Below, in pieces: positions 51,642 to 60,014 of a DNA stretch of 64,000 nt; the stretch's first letter is position 1; every line of letters starts with the position of its first letter. Both the position numbers and the translations under genes were made by a program. The stretch comes from Paracraurococcus sp042666655 (GTDB lineage Bacteria > Pseudomonadota > Alphaproteobacteria > Acetobacterales > Acetobacteraceae): NCBI RefSeq assembly GCF_042666655.1, contig NZ_JBHTDE010000002.1, forward strand, positions 310,001 to 374,000. Direction: 5' to 3'. The notes below the pieces were generated by a model. It was not told the origin of the DNA. It ran no database searches and saw nothing but the letters and a program-made list of their open reading frames with translations.

Positions 51642-53426
51642 ATGCAACTTGTCAGGCTCTATGGCCGGGTCCTGGGGCTGCTGAAGCCGGACAAATGGGT
51701 TGCGGTCGGGATGACCGCGGCGAATGTCGCCATGGCCGGCCTCGTTTTCCTTGAACCGGTCCTGTTCGGCCGGGTGATCGATGTGCTGACCCGGTCGGTC
51801 TTCATGACCCGTGACGCGGTCTGGGCGGAGGCATTGGCCCTGCTGGCTCTTTGGGCCGCGGTCGGGCTGTCCGGCATCGGCGCCAATGTCGCGGTCTCCT
51901 TGCTTGCGGACCGGATGGCGCACCGCAACCGGCTGCTGGCGATGGGCCGGTTCTTCCAGCATGTGCTGTCACTGCCGCTGTCCTTCCATGGCGACGTGCA
52001 GTCCGGCCGGCTGATGAAGGTGATGCTGTCGGGGTCCGACAACCTGTTCAGCATGTGGCTCAGCTTCTTCCGCGACCACATGGCGACCTTCATCGCCGCC
52101 ATCGTGCTGATGCCGCTGACCCTGGCGATGAACTGGCGGCTCGGCCTGCTGCTGGTCGGCCTAGTGGTGCTGTTCTCCGTCCTGACCGGGCTGATCATCC
52201 AGAAGACGGAAACCGCCCAGGGCCAGGTCGAGCGCTTCCAGTCGCAGCTTGCCGGCAATGCGCAGGATGCGCTGTACAACGTGGTGGTGGTGCAGTCCTT
52301 CACCCGGCTGAACAGCGAGGCCCGCATGTTCGGCGATATCGTCCGCCAAGTGCTTGACCACCAATTCCCGGTACTGAACTGGTGGGCGCTGGTCTCTGTG
52401 ATGACGCGCGCCGCCAGCACCATCACCACCATCTCGATCTTCATGCTCGGCACCCTGCTGCACCTGGACGGCAAGGCCTCGGTCGGCGAGATCGTCAGCT
52501 TCATGGGCTTTGCCAACCTGCTGATCGGCAAGCTGGAAGCCGCGGTCGCCTTCGTTTCACGCCTCGTGTTCCAGGCCCCCGCCATCGCCCAGTTCTTCGA
52601 GGTGATGGACGCCGAGACCAGCGTGCCGGAAAAGCCGGGCGCCGTGCCGCTCGGCCGCGTCGAGGGCGAGGTTGCCTTCGAGGATGTCTCCTTCGCCTAT
52701 CCCGGCGGTCCGCGCATCCTGTCTGACGTCGCCTTTCGGGCCGCGCCGGGCCGAACCCTCGCGCTGGTCGGCCAGACCGGCGCCGGCAAGTCCACCGCGA
52801 TGGCGTTGCTGCAGCGGATGTGGGACCCGGTCGGCGGGCGGGTGACGATCGACGGCCACGACCTGCGTGACATCACCATCGACAGCCTGCGGCTGAATAT
52901 CGGCGTCGTGTTCCAGGAGAGCATGCTCTTCAACCGCACCATCAGGGACAACCTGCTGGTCGGCCGCCCGGAAGCGAAGCAGGAGGAGATCGAACGTGCC
53001 TGCCGCATGGCCGAGGCGCATGAGTTCATTGTCCGCCAGCCGCGCGGCTACGACACCATGGTGGGCGAACGGGGGGTGAGCCTTTCGGGCGGGCAGCGGC
53101 AGCGATTGGCGATCGCCCGGGCGCTGCTGAAGGACCCGCCGATCCTGATCCTCGACGAGGCGACCAGCGCGCTGGATGCGGCGACCGAGGCGCGGGTGCA
53201 AAAGGCGCTGAAGGCGTTGATGGCCGGCCGCACCACCTTCATCATTGCCCACCGGCTGTCCACCGTGCGCGACGCCGACGAGATCATGGTCTTCGACGGC
53301 GGGCAGATCGTCGAGCGTGGCACCTTCGACGCACTCGTGCAGCTGGGCGGCCGTTTTGCCGAACTGGTGAAGACTCAGTTGACCAGCGCGGCACCGATGG
53401 CGGCTGCGGTGAAAGCGGCGGAGTAG
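51642..53426 (+). CDS. ndvA: cyclic beta-1,2-glucan-type ABC exporter (NdvA/ChvA-like), fused permease-ATPase
   Basis: A 594-residue half-transporter close in length and sequence style to NdvA/ChvA. The membrane half has six helices, with FLEPVLFGRVIDVL near residue 40 and LNWWALVSVMTRAAS and GEIVSFMGFANLLIGKLE, all matching the glucan exporter group. The ATPase half has Walker A GQTGAGKST, Q-loop VVFQESMLFNRT, signature LSGGQRQRLA, Walker B ILILDEATSALD and H-loop IAHRLSTV. It should work as a dimer exporting a glucan to the periplasm. The glucan synthase NdvB is not in the window. The start at 51642 fits the family N-terminus. Confidence 0.88.
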   Translation: MQLVRLYGRVLGLLKPDKWVAVGMTAANVAMAGLVFLEPVLFGRVIDVLTRSVFMTRDAVWAEALALLALWAAVGLSGIGANVAVSLLADRMAHRNRLLAMGRFFQHVLSLPLSFHGDVQSGRLMKVMLSGSDNLFSMWLSFFRDHMATFIAAIVLMPLTLAMNWRLGLLLVGLVVLFSVLTGLIIQKTETAQGQVERFQSQLAGNAQDALYNVVVVQSFTRLNSEARMFGDIVRQVLDHQFPVLNWWALVSVMTRAASTITTISIFMLGTLLHLDGKASVGEIVSFMGFANLLIGKLEAAVAFVSRLVFQAPAIAQFFEVMDAETSVPEKPGAVPLGRVEGEVAFEDVSFAYPGGPRILSDVAFRAAPGRTLALVGQTGAGKSTAMALLQRMWDPVGGRVTIDGHDLRDITIDSLRLNIGVVFQESMLFNRTIRDNLLVGRPEAKQEEIERACRMAEAHEFIVRQPRGYDTMVGERGVSLSGGQRQRLAIARALLKDPPILILDEATSALDAATEARVQKALKALMAGRTTFIIAHRLSTVRDADEIMVFDGGQIVERGTFDALVQLGGRFAELVKTQLTSAAPMAAAVKAAE

Positions 53427-53435
53427 GGAGGGCCG

Positions 53436-53517
53436 AGGAGGAAGTATTCCCGCCCATCCTTTTTCCAAAAATGTCACCCGTCGTGCGACGGGTGACGGAG
53501 TTCGGAGAATCGAGCAG
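53436..53517. repeat. dispersed multi-hairpin element, copy G
   Basis: A shorter copy after the NdvA-like gene. Hairpin 1 is GGAA-GTA-TTCC (53440-53450). A pyrimidine/A-rich spacer CATCCTTTTTCC follows. The core is a near-perfect palindrome GTCACCCGTCG with CGACGGGTGAC (53473-53496). The core bases differ from the other copies, but the layout is the same and the pairing is kept, which suggests that structure rather than sequence is conserved. Confidence 0.6.
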
Positions 53518-53698
53518 GTTAAGCGAGCACGCTTTCCTTTTTGGTCTATTTTCCCCGCTGCCGTTCAACCTTGACGCACATGATCGCAGCGCGTGATTTG
53601 CTTGCAACCGTGCAGCCATGTGGCGCAGCCTCCGTTAGGGTCCAGGTACGGCGGCGGCAGGACGCGCTGCCGCACCTGGACGCCAGGGAGGGCAGCGC

Positions 53699-54133
53699 AT
53701 GATCATTGGCTCGATCCTCAAGGGGAAGGGCGCCGAGGTCGTCTCGGTCCGTCCCGACGACACCGTGCTCACGGTGGCCCGCAGGCTGGGCGAGCACCGG
53801 ATCGGCGCGGCGCTGGTGACGGATACGGCAGGGGCGATGCTCGGTATCATTTCGGAGCGCGACATAGTCCGAGGCATGGCGGCGCATGGTCCAGGCACCA
53901 CGGGGCTGAAGGCGGAACAATTCATGACCCGCGACCTGGTGACGGTGACGCCACAGACTCTGGTGATCCAGGCGCTTGCCTTGATGACCCAGAAGCGCAT
54001 CCGGCATTTGCCGGTCATTGTCGACGGCAGGCTGGCCGGCATGATCTCGATCGGCGACTTGGTGAAGGCGCGGATCGAGGAAGCGGAGCAGGAGGCTGAG
54101 GAGCTCAAGGCCTATGTGACGGCGGCGGGCTGA
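53699..54133 (+). CDS. two-CBS-domain protein
   Basis: A 144-residue stand-alone CBS pair (Bateman module). The first CBS is about residues 8-65 (SVRPDDTVLTVARRLGEHRIGAAL to GIISERDIVRGM). The second is about 75-128 (MTRDLVTVTPQTLVIQAL to GMISIGDLVKARIEE). Such proteins bind adenosyl nucleotides and act as sensors. The upstream region to 53517 is AT-richer and probably holds the promoter. A HicA-like gene follows after 78 bases. Confidence 0.9.
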   Translation: MIIGSILKGKGAEVVSVRPDDTVLTVARRLGEHRIGAALVTDTAGAMLGIISERDIVRGMAAHGPGTTGLKAEQFMTRDLVTVTPQTLVIQALALMTQKRIRHLPVIVDGRLAGMISIGDLVKARIEEAEQEAEELKAYVTAAG

Positions 54134-54211
54134 GCGGCGATTGACCTGTCGCAAGGACGCGAACCTGCGGGCGTGGTGGGATTGTCTGGAACTGCTCCCG
54201 GGGGAATCCAC

Positions 54212-54478
54212 ATGAGCCACCATCATCGCAAGACCTTGCATGCGCTGTTTGCCCATCCGGTGAGCGCGAACATCGACCCGAAGCATGTCTTCTCGGCGCT
54301 GGAGGAAATTGGTGCGGAGGTCAGCCATGGTGGCTATGGCCAGGTCGTGGTGAAGTTAAATGGCCATAGCCATGGGTTCCACGACACCCGCCACAGTCTG
54401 TCCAAGGACGAGGTGGGCGCGCTGAAGAAGTTCCTGACTGGCGCCGGGGTCGACCCGGCACGCGACTGGCCCCTGTAA
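54212..54478 (+). CDS. HicA-like small protein (no HicB partner)
   Basis: An 88-residue protein like those annotated as HicA-family toxins: KTLHALFAHPVSANIDPKHVFSALEEIGAEV, VVVKLNGHSHGFHDTRH and DEVGALKKFLTGAGVDP. It keeps a His in the HSHGFH segment. Real HicA proteins sit next to a hicB antitoxin; none is here, and the next gene is a TRAP receptor. It is therefore more likely a double-stranded-RNA-binding-fold protein of other function than a toxin. The start at 54212 is preferred over 54173. Confidence 0.65.
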   Translation: MSHHHRKTLHALFAHPVSANIDPKHVFSALEEIGAEVSHGGYGQVVVKLNGHSHGFHDTRHSLSKDEVGALKKFLTGAGVDPARDWPL

Positions 54479-54555
54479 GGTCCGCGGCACGGGGCTTGCC
54501 CGGTTGCGTCAGGCCGCGCATCTGGCACGGTGAATAGCGACCGGGGGCCCCCGCC

Positions 54556-55542
54556 ATGACCATCACCCGCCGCGCCGCGCTCGCGGCGCCCGTGCTAATG
54601 CTTGCCGTCGGCGCTGCCCGCGCCCAGGGCGCGCAGATCAAGTGGCAGATGGCCACGCCCTATCCGGACGGAAATTTCCACACCCGGAATATCAAGGAAT
54701 TCGCCGCCGACCTGGAACAGGCGACCGCTGGACGTCTCTCGCTCACCGTGCACAGCAATGCCTCCCTGCTGCCGATGCCGCAGATCAAGCGCGGCGTGCA
54801 GACCGGCCAGGTGCAGTTGGGCGAAATCCTACTGACCGCCTATTCGAACGAGGATCCCTTCTTCGACGCCGATGCGGTGCCATTCCTGGTGTCCGACCTG
54901 GCCGGCGCGCGGAAGCTGGCCGAGTTGCAGCGCCAGTATATCGAGTCGCGTTTCGCCCGGCAGGGCGTGTCTTTGCTGTATACCGTCGGCTGGCCTGCGG
55001 CGGGCTTCTACACCCAGGTGCCGGTCGGCAGCCTCGATGTATTCAAGGGGAGCCGCTTCCGCACCTTCAGCCCGATGACCAACCGCTTCGCCGGGCTGAT
55101 CCAGGCCAATCCGGTGCTGGTGCAGCAGGCGGAACTGGCACAGGCCTTCGCCACCGGAATTGCAACCGCCATGGTGACCAGCGCCCAGACCGGCGTCGAC
55201 ACCTCAGCCTGGGATTATTGCAAGATCTTCACCCCGGTGAATTTCTCCATGACAAAGAATGCCGTGCTGGTTTCCCGCCGCGCGATGGAGAGCGTGCCGG
55301 CGGAGATCCAGGCGGCGGTCGTCGCTGCTGCCAAGCGGGCCGAGGACCGTGGCTGGGGCTATGCCAAGGAGGCGCAGGAGTCCACCCAGGCGCGGCTGGC
55401 GGAGAAGGGCATCACCATCGGCACCGTGCCGCCGGCGGTGACGGCCGAGCTCAAGGCGATCGGCGCCACCATGGCCGAGGAGTGGATCACCAAGGCCGGC
55501 GAGGACGGCCGCAAGCTGGTGGACGCGCTGCGAGCCGCCTGA
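54556..55542 (+). CDS. TRAP transporter substrate-binding protein (DctP family)
   Basis: A 328-residue periplasmic receptor. The signal TITRRAALAAPVLMLAVG ends in AARAQG. Then come MATPYPDGNFHTRNIKEFAADLE, LPMPQIKRGVQTGQVQLGE, the carboxylate-binding FKGSRFRTFSPMTNRFA and VTSAQTGVDTSAWDY. It belongs to a different DctP branch than the receptor at 41.7 kb. Its permease genes follow after a 224-base gap that contains two stable hairpins. Confidence 0.92.
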   Translation: MTITRRAALAAPVLMLAVGAARAQGAQIKWQMATPYPDGNFHTRNIKEFAADLEQATAGRLSLTVHSNASLLPMPQIKRGVQTGQVQLGEILLTAYSNEDPFFDADAVPFLVSDLAGARKLAELQRQYIESRFARQGVSLLYTVGWPAAGFYTQVPVGSLDVFKGSRFRTFSPMTNRFAGLIQANPVLVQQAELAQAFATGIATAMVTSAQTGVDTSAWDYCKIFTPVNFSMTKNAVLVSRRAMESVPAEIQAAVVAAAKRAEDRGWGYAKEAQESTQARLAEKGITIGTVPPAVTAELKAIGATMAEEWITKAGEDGRKLVDALRAA

Positions 55543-55611
55543 AGCCGTGATCGTCATGGGTGCTGGCCACTCGTGGCGTGACGCACTGGGCGTCGCCTTA
55601 ACGTATGGCAA

Positions 55612-55662
55612 CACCTGCCCAAAGCCGCGGCAGGTGCTGCCGCATCCCGGCTGAAGGCCGGG
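55612..55662 (+). promoter_or_regulatory. two hairpins between DctP and DctQ genes
   Basis: CACCTGCC (55612-55619) pairs perfectly with GGCAGGTG (55629-55636), and CCCGGC (55646-55651) with GCCGGG (55657-55662). They lie in the transcribed spacer after the receptor gene. In TRAP and ABC systems such intercistronic stems often protect the receptor mRNA or attenuate the permease part, giving an excess of receptor; that role is inferred. Confidence 0.5.
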
Positions 55663-55766
55663 GTGGAGGCCTTGCGTCGGCGGAAGCCCACGGCGCATCG
55701 TCCGGGGAGCCAACCTCGCCAAGGGGATTTCCCGCATGCCACCGACCGACCGGGGCGATTGACCGG

Positions 55767-56300
55767 ATGCGCCGCCTCCTCGATTCGCTTTATGCCCTCG
55801 GCGCCGGCCTGGCCGCCTTGTCCCTTTTCGGCATCTTCCTCGTCATGATGGCCCAGGTGGTGATGCGCGAGCTGTCGCGGCAACTGCCGGCGGCCGACGA
55901 CATCAGCGCCTATCTCTGCGTCGCCACAACATTCTTTGCCCTGGCTGCCACCTTCAAGCGGGGCGAACTGATCCGCGTCGGCATGGGGATCGAGCGGCTA
56001 TCGCCGGCGGCACGCCGTATCGCCGAATTGCTGGTGCTGGGGCTCGCCGCCGCGGTCATGGCCTACGTCACCCGATGGACCTTCTCCGATATGCTCTTTT
56101 CCTGGGAGATCGAGGAAGTGGCGCAGGGGACCGTCGCCATCCCGCTATGGGTACCGAAGCTGGCCATGCCGCTCGGCGCCGGGTTGCTGGTGGTCGCCAT
56201 CCTCGATGAATTCGTTAGCGTGCTGCGCGGCTCCAAGCCGGGCTACGTGATGGCGGCCGAGGAACGCGCTGCGGCCGGCGACTTCTCGGCGGAGGTCTGA
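55767..56300 (+). CDS. TRAP transporter small permease (DctQ family)
   Basis: A 177-residue four-helix membrane protein. Family-typical segments are MMAQVVMRELSRQLPAADDISAYLCVATTFF and IEEVAQGTVAIPLWVPKLAMPLGAG. The start at 55767 is chosen because the sequence before it, open in frame from 55605, is Arg/Pro-rich and unlike DctQ. The large permease gene begins three bases after its stop. Confidence 0.9.
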   Translation: MRRLLDSLYALGAGLAALSLFGIFLVMMAQVVMRELSRQLPAADDISAYLCVATTFFALAATFKRGELIRVGMGIERLSPAARRIAELLVLGLAAAVMAYVTRWTFSDMLFSWEIEEVAQGTVAIPLWVPKLAMPLGAGLLVVAILDEFVSVLRGSKPGYVMAAEERAAAGDFSAEV

Positions 56301-56303
56301 GCT

Positions 56304-57725
56304 ATGGATCTGCTCACCTTCGCGCTGCTGCTTCTCGTCCTGCTCTGCATGCTGCTGGGTGCGGGGTTGTGGATCTCGATGTCGCTCGCCGCGGTCGGCT
56401 GGGTGGCGATGACCTTCGTGCATCCGCAGCCCGGTCTGTTCCTCGCTTCGGCCTTCTGGGAATCGACAGGATCCTGGACCCTGGCGGCACTGCCGATGTT
56501 CGTCTGGATGGGCGAGATCCTGTTCCGCACCAAGCTGTCCGAGGAACTGTTCAACGGTCTTGCCCCCTGGGTGCGGCGCATCCCGGGCGGCCTGCTGCAC
56601 GTCAACATCCTGGCCTGCGGCATCTTCGGCAGTGTCTCGGGGTCGTCGGCCGCGACCTGCGCCACCGTCTCGAAGATCGCGCTGCCCGAGCTGAAGCGCC
56701 GCGGCTATGACGAGAATGTCGCGATCGGCTCGCTCGCCACCTCGGGCACACTCGGCATCCTCATTCCACCCTCCATCATCATGGTGGTCTATGCGGTGGC
56801 GGCGGAAGTCTCGATCATCCGCGTCTTCATCGCCGGCTGCATCCCCGGCCTGCTCGTTATGCTGCTGTTCAGCGGCTACATCGTTGTCTGGGCGCTGCTC
56901 AATCCGGACAAGCAGCCGGCACGCGACGCCCGCATGTCCTTCACCGCCAAGCTGAAGCAGAGCGCGCAGCTCATCCCCTGCACCATCCTCATCATCGTGG
57001 TCATCGGCACCATGTTCGCCGGCTGGGCCACGGCGACCGAGGCGGCGGCCTTCGGCGTGCTGGGGTCGCTGCTCATGGCGCTTGGCCGCCGGGTCGGCTT
57101 CGGCGTGCTGGCGCTGGGCGCCGTGCTGTGGCTCACCGGCCTGATCGTGGCGTACCAGGCGATGGCCTTCGTCTTCTTCGCCCTGCTCGGCATCGCCGCC
57201 GGCGAGCGAATCCTGAACTGGCAGAACTTCCTCGACAGCCTGAAGGGCGCGACCCGGCTGTCCTGCATGATCATGTTCATCCTGGCGGGAGCGGCCTTCC
57301 TGACCAAGGCGATGGCCTTAACCGGCATCCCGGCGGCGCTGGCGCAGGGCGCCGCCGCACTCGATCTCGGCCCCTATGGACTGATCGCCATCCTGACGGT
57401 GGTCTACGTGGTCCTCGGCACCGCGCTCGACGGCGTCTCGATGATCGTGCTCACGACGTCGATCGTCATCCCGCTGGTGCAGCAGGCCGGCTTCGACCTG
57501 GTGTGGTTCGGCATCTTCATCGTACTGCTGGTGGAGATCGCCGAGATTACCCCGCCTGTCGGCTTCAACCTTTTCGTCATGCAGACCATGACCGGAAAAG
57601 AGCAGACAGAGGTGGCGATGGCCTCTCTGCCCTTCTTCCTGATGCTGGTGGTCACCGTCGTGCTCTGCACGGTCTTCCCGGTGACCCTGGTGACCGGCCT
57701 GCCGGAGTGGCTGCTGGCCCGCTGA
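56304..57725 (+). CDS. TRAP transporter large permease (DctM family)
   Basis: A 473-residue inner-membrane protein with about 12-14 helices, at the larger end for DctM because of an extra loop and helix near residues 250-290. Marks are GIFGSVSGSSAATCATVSKI, GTLGILIPPSIIMVVYAV, GTMFAGWATATEAAAFG and EIAEITPPVGFNLFVM. Together with the DctP and DctQ genes just upstream it makes a complete second TRAP system. The stop codon lies inside a perfect 15-bp hairpin. Confidence 0.93.
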   Translation: MDLLTFALLLLVLLCMLLGAGLWISMSLAAVGWVAMTFVHPQPGLFLASAFWESTGSWTLAALPMFVWMGEILFRTKLSEELFNGLAPWVRRIPGGLLHVNILACGIFGSVSGSSAATCATVSKIALPELKRRGYDENVAIGSLATSGTLGILIPPSIIMVVYAVAAEVSIIRVFIAGCIPGLLVMLLFSGYIVVWALLNPDKQPARDARMSFTAKLKQSAQLIPCTILIIVVIGTMFAGWATATEAAAFGVLGSLLMALGRRVGFGVLALGAVLWLTGLIVAYQAMAFVFFALLGIAAGERILNWQNFLDSLKGATRLSCMIMFILAGAAFLTKAMALTGIPAALAQGAAALDLGPYGLIAILTVVYVVLGTALDGVSMIVLTTSIVIPLVQQAGFDLVWFGIFIVLLVEIAEITPPVGFNLFVMQTMTGKEQTEVAMASLPFFLMLVVTVVLCTVFPVTLVTGLPEWLLAR

Positions 57726-57754
57726 TGGCCGGGCGCCGACGCCCGGCCATCAGC
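57721..57754. terminator. perfect hairpin at convergent gene ends
   Basis: GCTGATGGCCGGGCG (57721-57735) is followed by the loop CCGA and the exact complement CGCCCGGCCATCAGC (57740-57754): a 15-bp stem with a 4-base loop. It includes the DctM stop codon and ends 9 bases before the stop of the convergent lipoprotein gene. There is no T-run, so it may act with Rho or as an mRNA 3'-end stabiliser. Confidence 0.7.
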
Positions 57755-57763
57755 GCAGCCGAA

Positions 57764-58345
57764 TCAGCGGATCGGCGCCGAGGGCATCGAGGAGCCCGAA
57801 GGCGTCGTGCTGCCCGACCCGGTGGTGGCCGGACCGCCGCTGGCGGAGGGCGAACCCATGACCCCCGTGCCAGCAGTGGAGCCGACATTGCCGACGCCGC
57901 TGGCGCCCGTGGCGGCCGCGCTGCCGGTGCCGCCGGCGGCCGGAGCGGTCATGGTGCCGGTGCCCGTCGCGTTGCTGCCGCTCACCATGCCGCCCCCCAT
58001 ATAGGCGCGATCGCTCTCGTTCCGCGGCTCCCGTCGCTGTGCTGCCTGGCTCCGGCCGGCGCTCCGCTTGCCGCGTTCGTCGAGCGGCGTGCGGACCTCC
58101 GGGTTACTCCAGACCGGCTTGCCGAGATTGATGTCGCTGGGCGAGGTCGTGGCGCCGGCGATGGCGCCCGCCCCGCCGCCGATCGCCGCTCCGGCCAAGG
58201 CGCCGACCGGCCCACCAAGGGCGCCGACGCCAGCCCCGGTCGCCGCGCCTGCTGCGGCCCCGCCGGTCGTCCGGTCCGTGCTGTTGGTGCCGCAACCCGC
58301 CAGCGTCAACGCCAGCGCCGCAGCCCCGGCCAGTGTGCGAATCAT
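57764..58345 (-). CDS. glycine-zipper lipoprotein with low-complexity tail
   Basis: A 193-residue lipoprotein. The signal ALALTLAGC gives the lipobox Cys at about residue 18. A glycine-zipper segment follows (GAAAGAATGAGVGALGGPVG to IGGGAGAIAG, about residues 29-65), as in outer-membrane osmotically inducible lipoproteins. After a charged middle part, the C-terminal 80 residues are Gly/Ser/Thr/Ala-rich low complexity. The tail is probably surface-exposed or disordered. No domain partner is recognised nearby. Confidence 0.8.
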   Translation of the reverse strand: MIRTLAGAAALALTLAGCGTNSTDRTTGGAAAGAATGAGVGALGGPVGALAGAAIGGGAGAIAGATTSPSDINLGKPVWSNPEVRTPLDERGKRSAGRSQAAQRREPRNESDRAYMGGGMVSGSNATGTGTMTAPAAGGTGSAAATGASGVGNVGSTAGTGVMGSPSASGGPATTGSGSTTPSGSSMPSAPIR

Positions 58346-58831
58346 GTCGCGCTCCTCATGCTGTTGGAGGGCGGGTCGCGCCAGGGTGGCACCTTCGCCC
58401 GCCCACGGAAGCCGGAACGTGCCTGACCCGGCCAGGTTGCGCCCTGGCCAGCGGCGGCAGTGCGGTGGACCGCGATATGAACGGAACGGTGCGCGGGTCG
58501 AGGTAACGGCACCCGGCCGTGGCGCGGCATCCAGCCGCCCATCCCCTCCACAAGCCGGCTTGATCGCGAGTACTGCCTTTCAGCATTATCGTCGTAGTAC
58601 GGAACGGCAGGTATCGTCGGCGGCGACACGAGAGGGTGACACGGCGGTGCTGGCGGTCGGCGGCTTTCACAACACGACCGTCAAATCCCTGATCGTGCCC
58701 CTCGTCTACTTCTGATGAGTGCCGTCGCTGTCGACGGTGCGGCTGCACCAGATCGGCAAGGCGACATCGACAAGAAGCAACTCACCGAGATTCGTAGCGC
58801 GGGAGGGCGTCGCAGCGTCCACCGAGGCGCG
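58346..58831. other. 486-base intergenic stretch
   Basis: No gene can be supported on either strand. Part of it (58560-58700) is less GC-rich than the surroundings. The promoter of the minus-strand lipoprotein gene should lie near its left end. I see no copy of the dispersed hairpin element here. Confidence 0.4.
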
Positions 58832-59506
58832 TCAGGCCCGGTTCTGCGGGGTCGCATCGGTGATCCGGTCGTCGACCCGCACCACCCCCGGCACGCCGGC
58901 GGCGATCGCCTCCATCCCCTTCCGTACTGCGGCGGAATGGCAGAAGCCGTACAGCGTGACCACGGCGTTGGCGACGTCGAAGAACACGTAGGGCGCATCC
59001 GCCCAGGGCAGTCGAGCGATCTCGGCAGCCACCGCGGCGCGGATCGCCTCGTCCGAGGTTTCGGTTGGCGTCACCAGGAGCGCCCGCAGCAGGTCAGCGC
59101 GGGACAGGATGCCCACCAGCACCCCGTCCTGCACGACCGGCAGGCGGCGGACCTTGTGCTGCTCGATCAGGTGCGCGGCGTGCTCGACCGTCACCTCCTC
59201 AGTCACCGTGATGACGTTCCGGACCATGATGTCGGCGGCAGACGAGCTATGCACCGCAGCGTAGCGCGCGGCGGCCTTCTCGCGGTTGTAGAACAGCGCG
59301 CGGAGGAAGCCCGGCTCCGGCTTGTCGCTGCTCGCTAGCCGGCGAATCAGGTCGGCTTCCGAGACGATGCCGAGCAGCATGCCCCAGCTGTCGGTGATGG
59401 GCACCGCGGAGATGCCACGATCGGCCAGCAACCGGGCGATGGCCATCGCAGGGGTATCGGCGGGGACCGAGATGACCTTGCGAGTCATGACGTCGCGGAC
59501 CTTCAT
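58832..59506 (-). CDS. CBS-pair protein with C-terminal BON domain
   Basis: A 224-residue cytosolic protein. Two CBS domains come first (VMTRKVISVPADTPAMAIARLL to GIVSEADLIRRL, then MVRNVITVTEEVTVEHAAHLI to GILSRADLLRAL). A BON domain follows, about residues 150-215 (AEIARLPW, NAVVTLYGFCHSAAVRKGMEAI, GVVRVDDRI). The CBS+BON layout is common in Proteobacteria, with probable sensing of adenosyl nucleotides and a membrane or ligand contact through BON. The start at 59506 has a purine-rich GAAAGGAAA site just upstream. Confidence 0.9.
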   Translation of the reverse strand: MKVRDVMTRKVISVPADTPAMAIARLLADRGISAVPITDSWGMLLGIVSEADLIRRLASSDKPEPGFLRALFYNREKAAARYAAVHSSSAADIMVRNVITVTEEVTVEHAAHLIEQHKVRRLPVVQDGVLVGILSRADLLRALLVTPTETSDEAIRAAVAAEIARLPWADAPYVFFDVANAVVTLYGFCHSAAVRKGMEAIAAGVPGVVRVDDRITDATPQNRA

Positions 59507-60014
59507 GGGACTTTCCTTTCGCGCGATGGCGGGGTCGCCGCCCATTCAGGTTGGCAGAATGCTCCCGATGCCGGCAGGCTGCCTTGCGCCGCCTCAAGTC
59601 GGTTGTATTGCACCCGGCCGGTCCCGGTGAGCCCGGACCGCTGCCTGCTCGGCCTCGTTCCGCTCGTCGCCGAGCATTGCGCCAACCCGCAGCGCCGGCA
59701 GATCCAGTCCTGCCTCCAGGCCCTCCTCATGCAGGCGGCCGTTCATGGCATGGGCGACGAAGCGTTCCCGGGCCGCGTCGCCCAGGCGCTCGGCGTCGAG
59801 CCGGCAACCAGGCCAGCGGCCATCGCGGTCCTGCCGGATGCGCGGCAGAAGGCGCCGGGATCAAGCCCGGCAATGGTCTCCTGGCCATCGACGGGCAATC
59901 CGTCACCTGCGCCGCTGCGATCCCCATCGCCTTCGCGTGGTCCCGATGGAGTGCGACTGACCCGTCAGGCGAATCCCCGGTAGAGTGTGCCCGTATCCGG
60001 GGGGAGGCTGGCTG
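59507..60014 (+). other. 508-base stretch with one doubtful small reading frame
   Basis: Between the CBS-BON gene and the MFS gene no certain gene is seen. A frame from 59603 to 59983 on the plus strand has G/C-rich third positions in its first two thirds (for example QIQSCLQALLMQAAVHGM and DEAFPGRVAQALG), and could be a small unknown protein or a gene remnant; its last third looks non-coding. I do not recognise it. Confidence 0.3.

Noticed and set aside
54212..54478. HicAB toxin-antitoxin system
   Set aside because: No hicB gene on either side; only the HicA-like single gene can be supported.
54523..54540. TGGCACGG...GC before the second DctP gene as a sigma-54 promoter
   Set aside because: The distance between GG and GC is 11 bases, not 10, and TTGC is absent.
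58068..58715. Plus-strand open frame overlapping the glycine-zipper lipoprotein
   Set aside because: Its first half is the antisense of the lipoprotein gene and the rest has no recognisable protein features.
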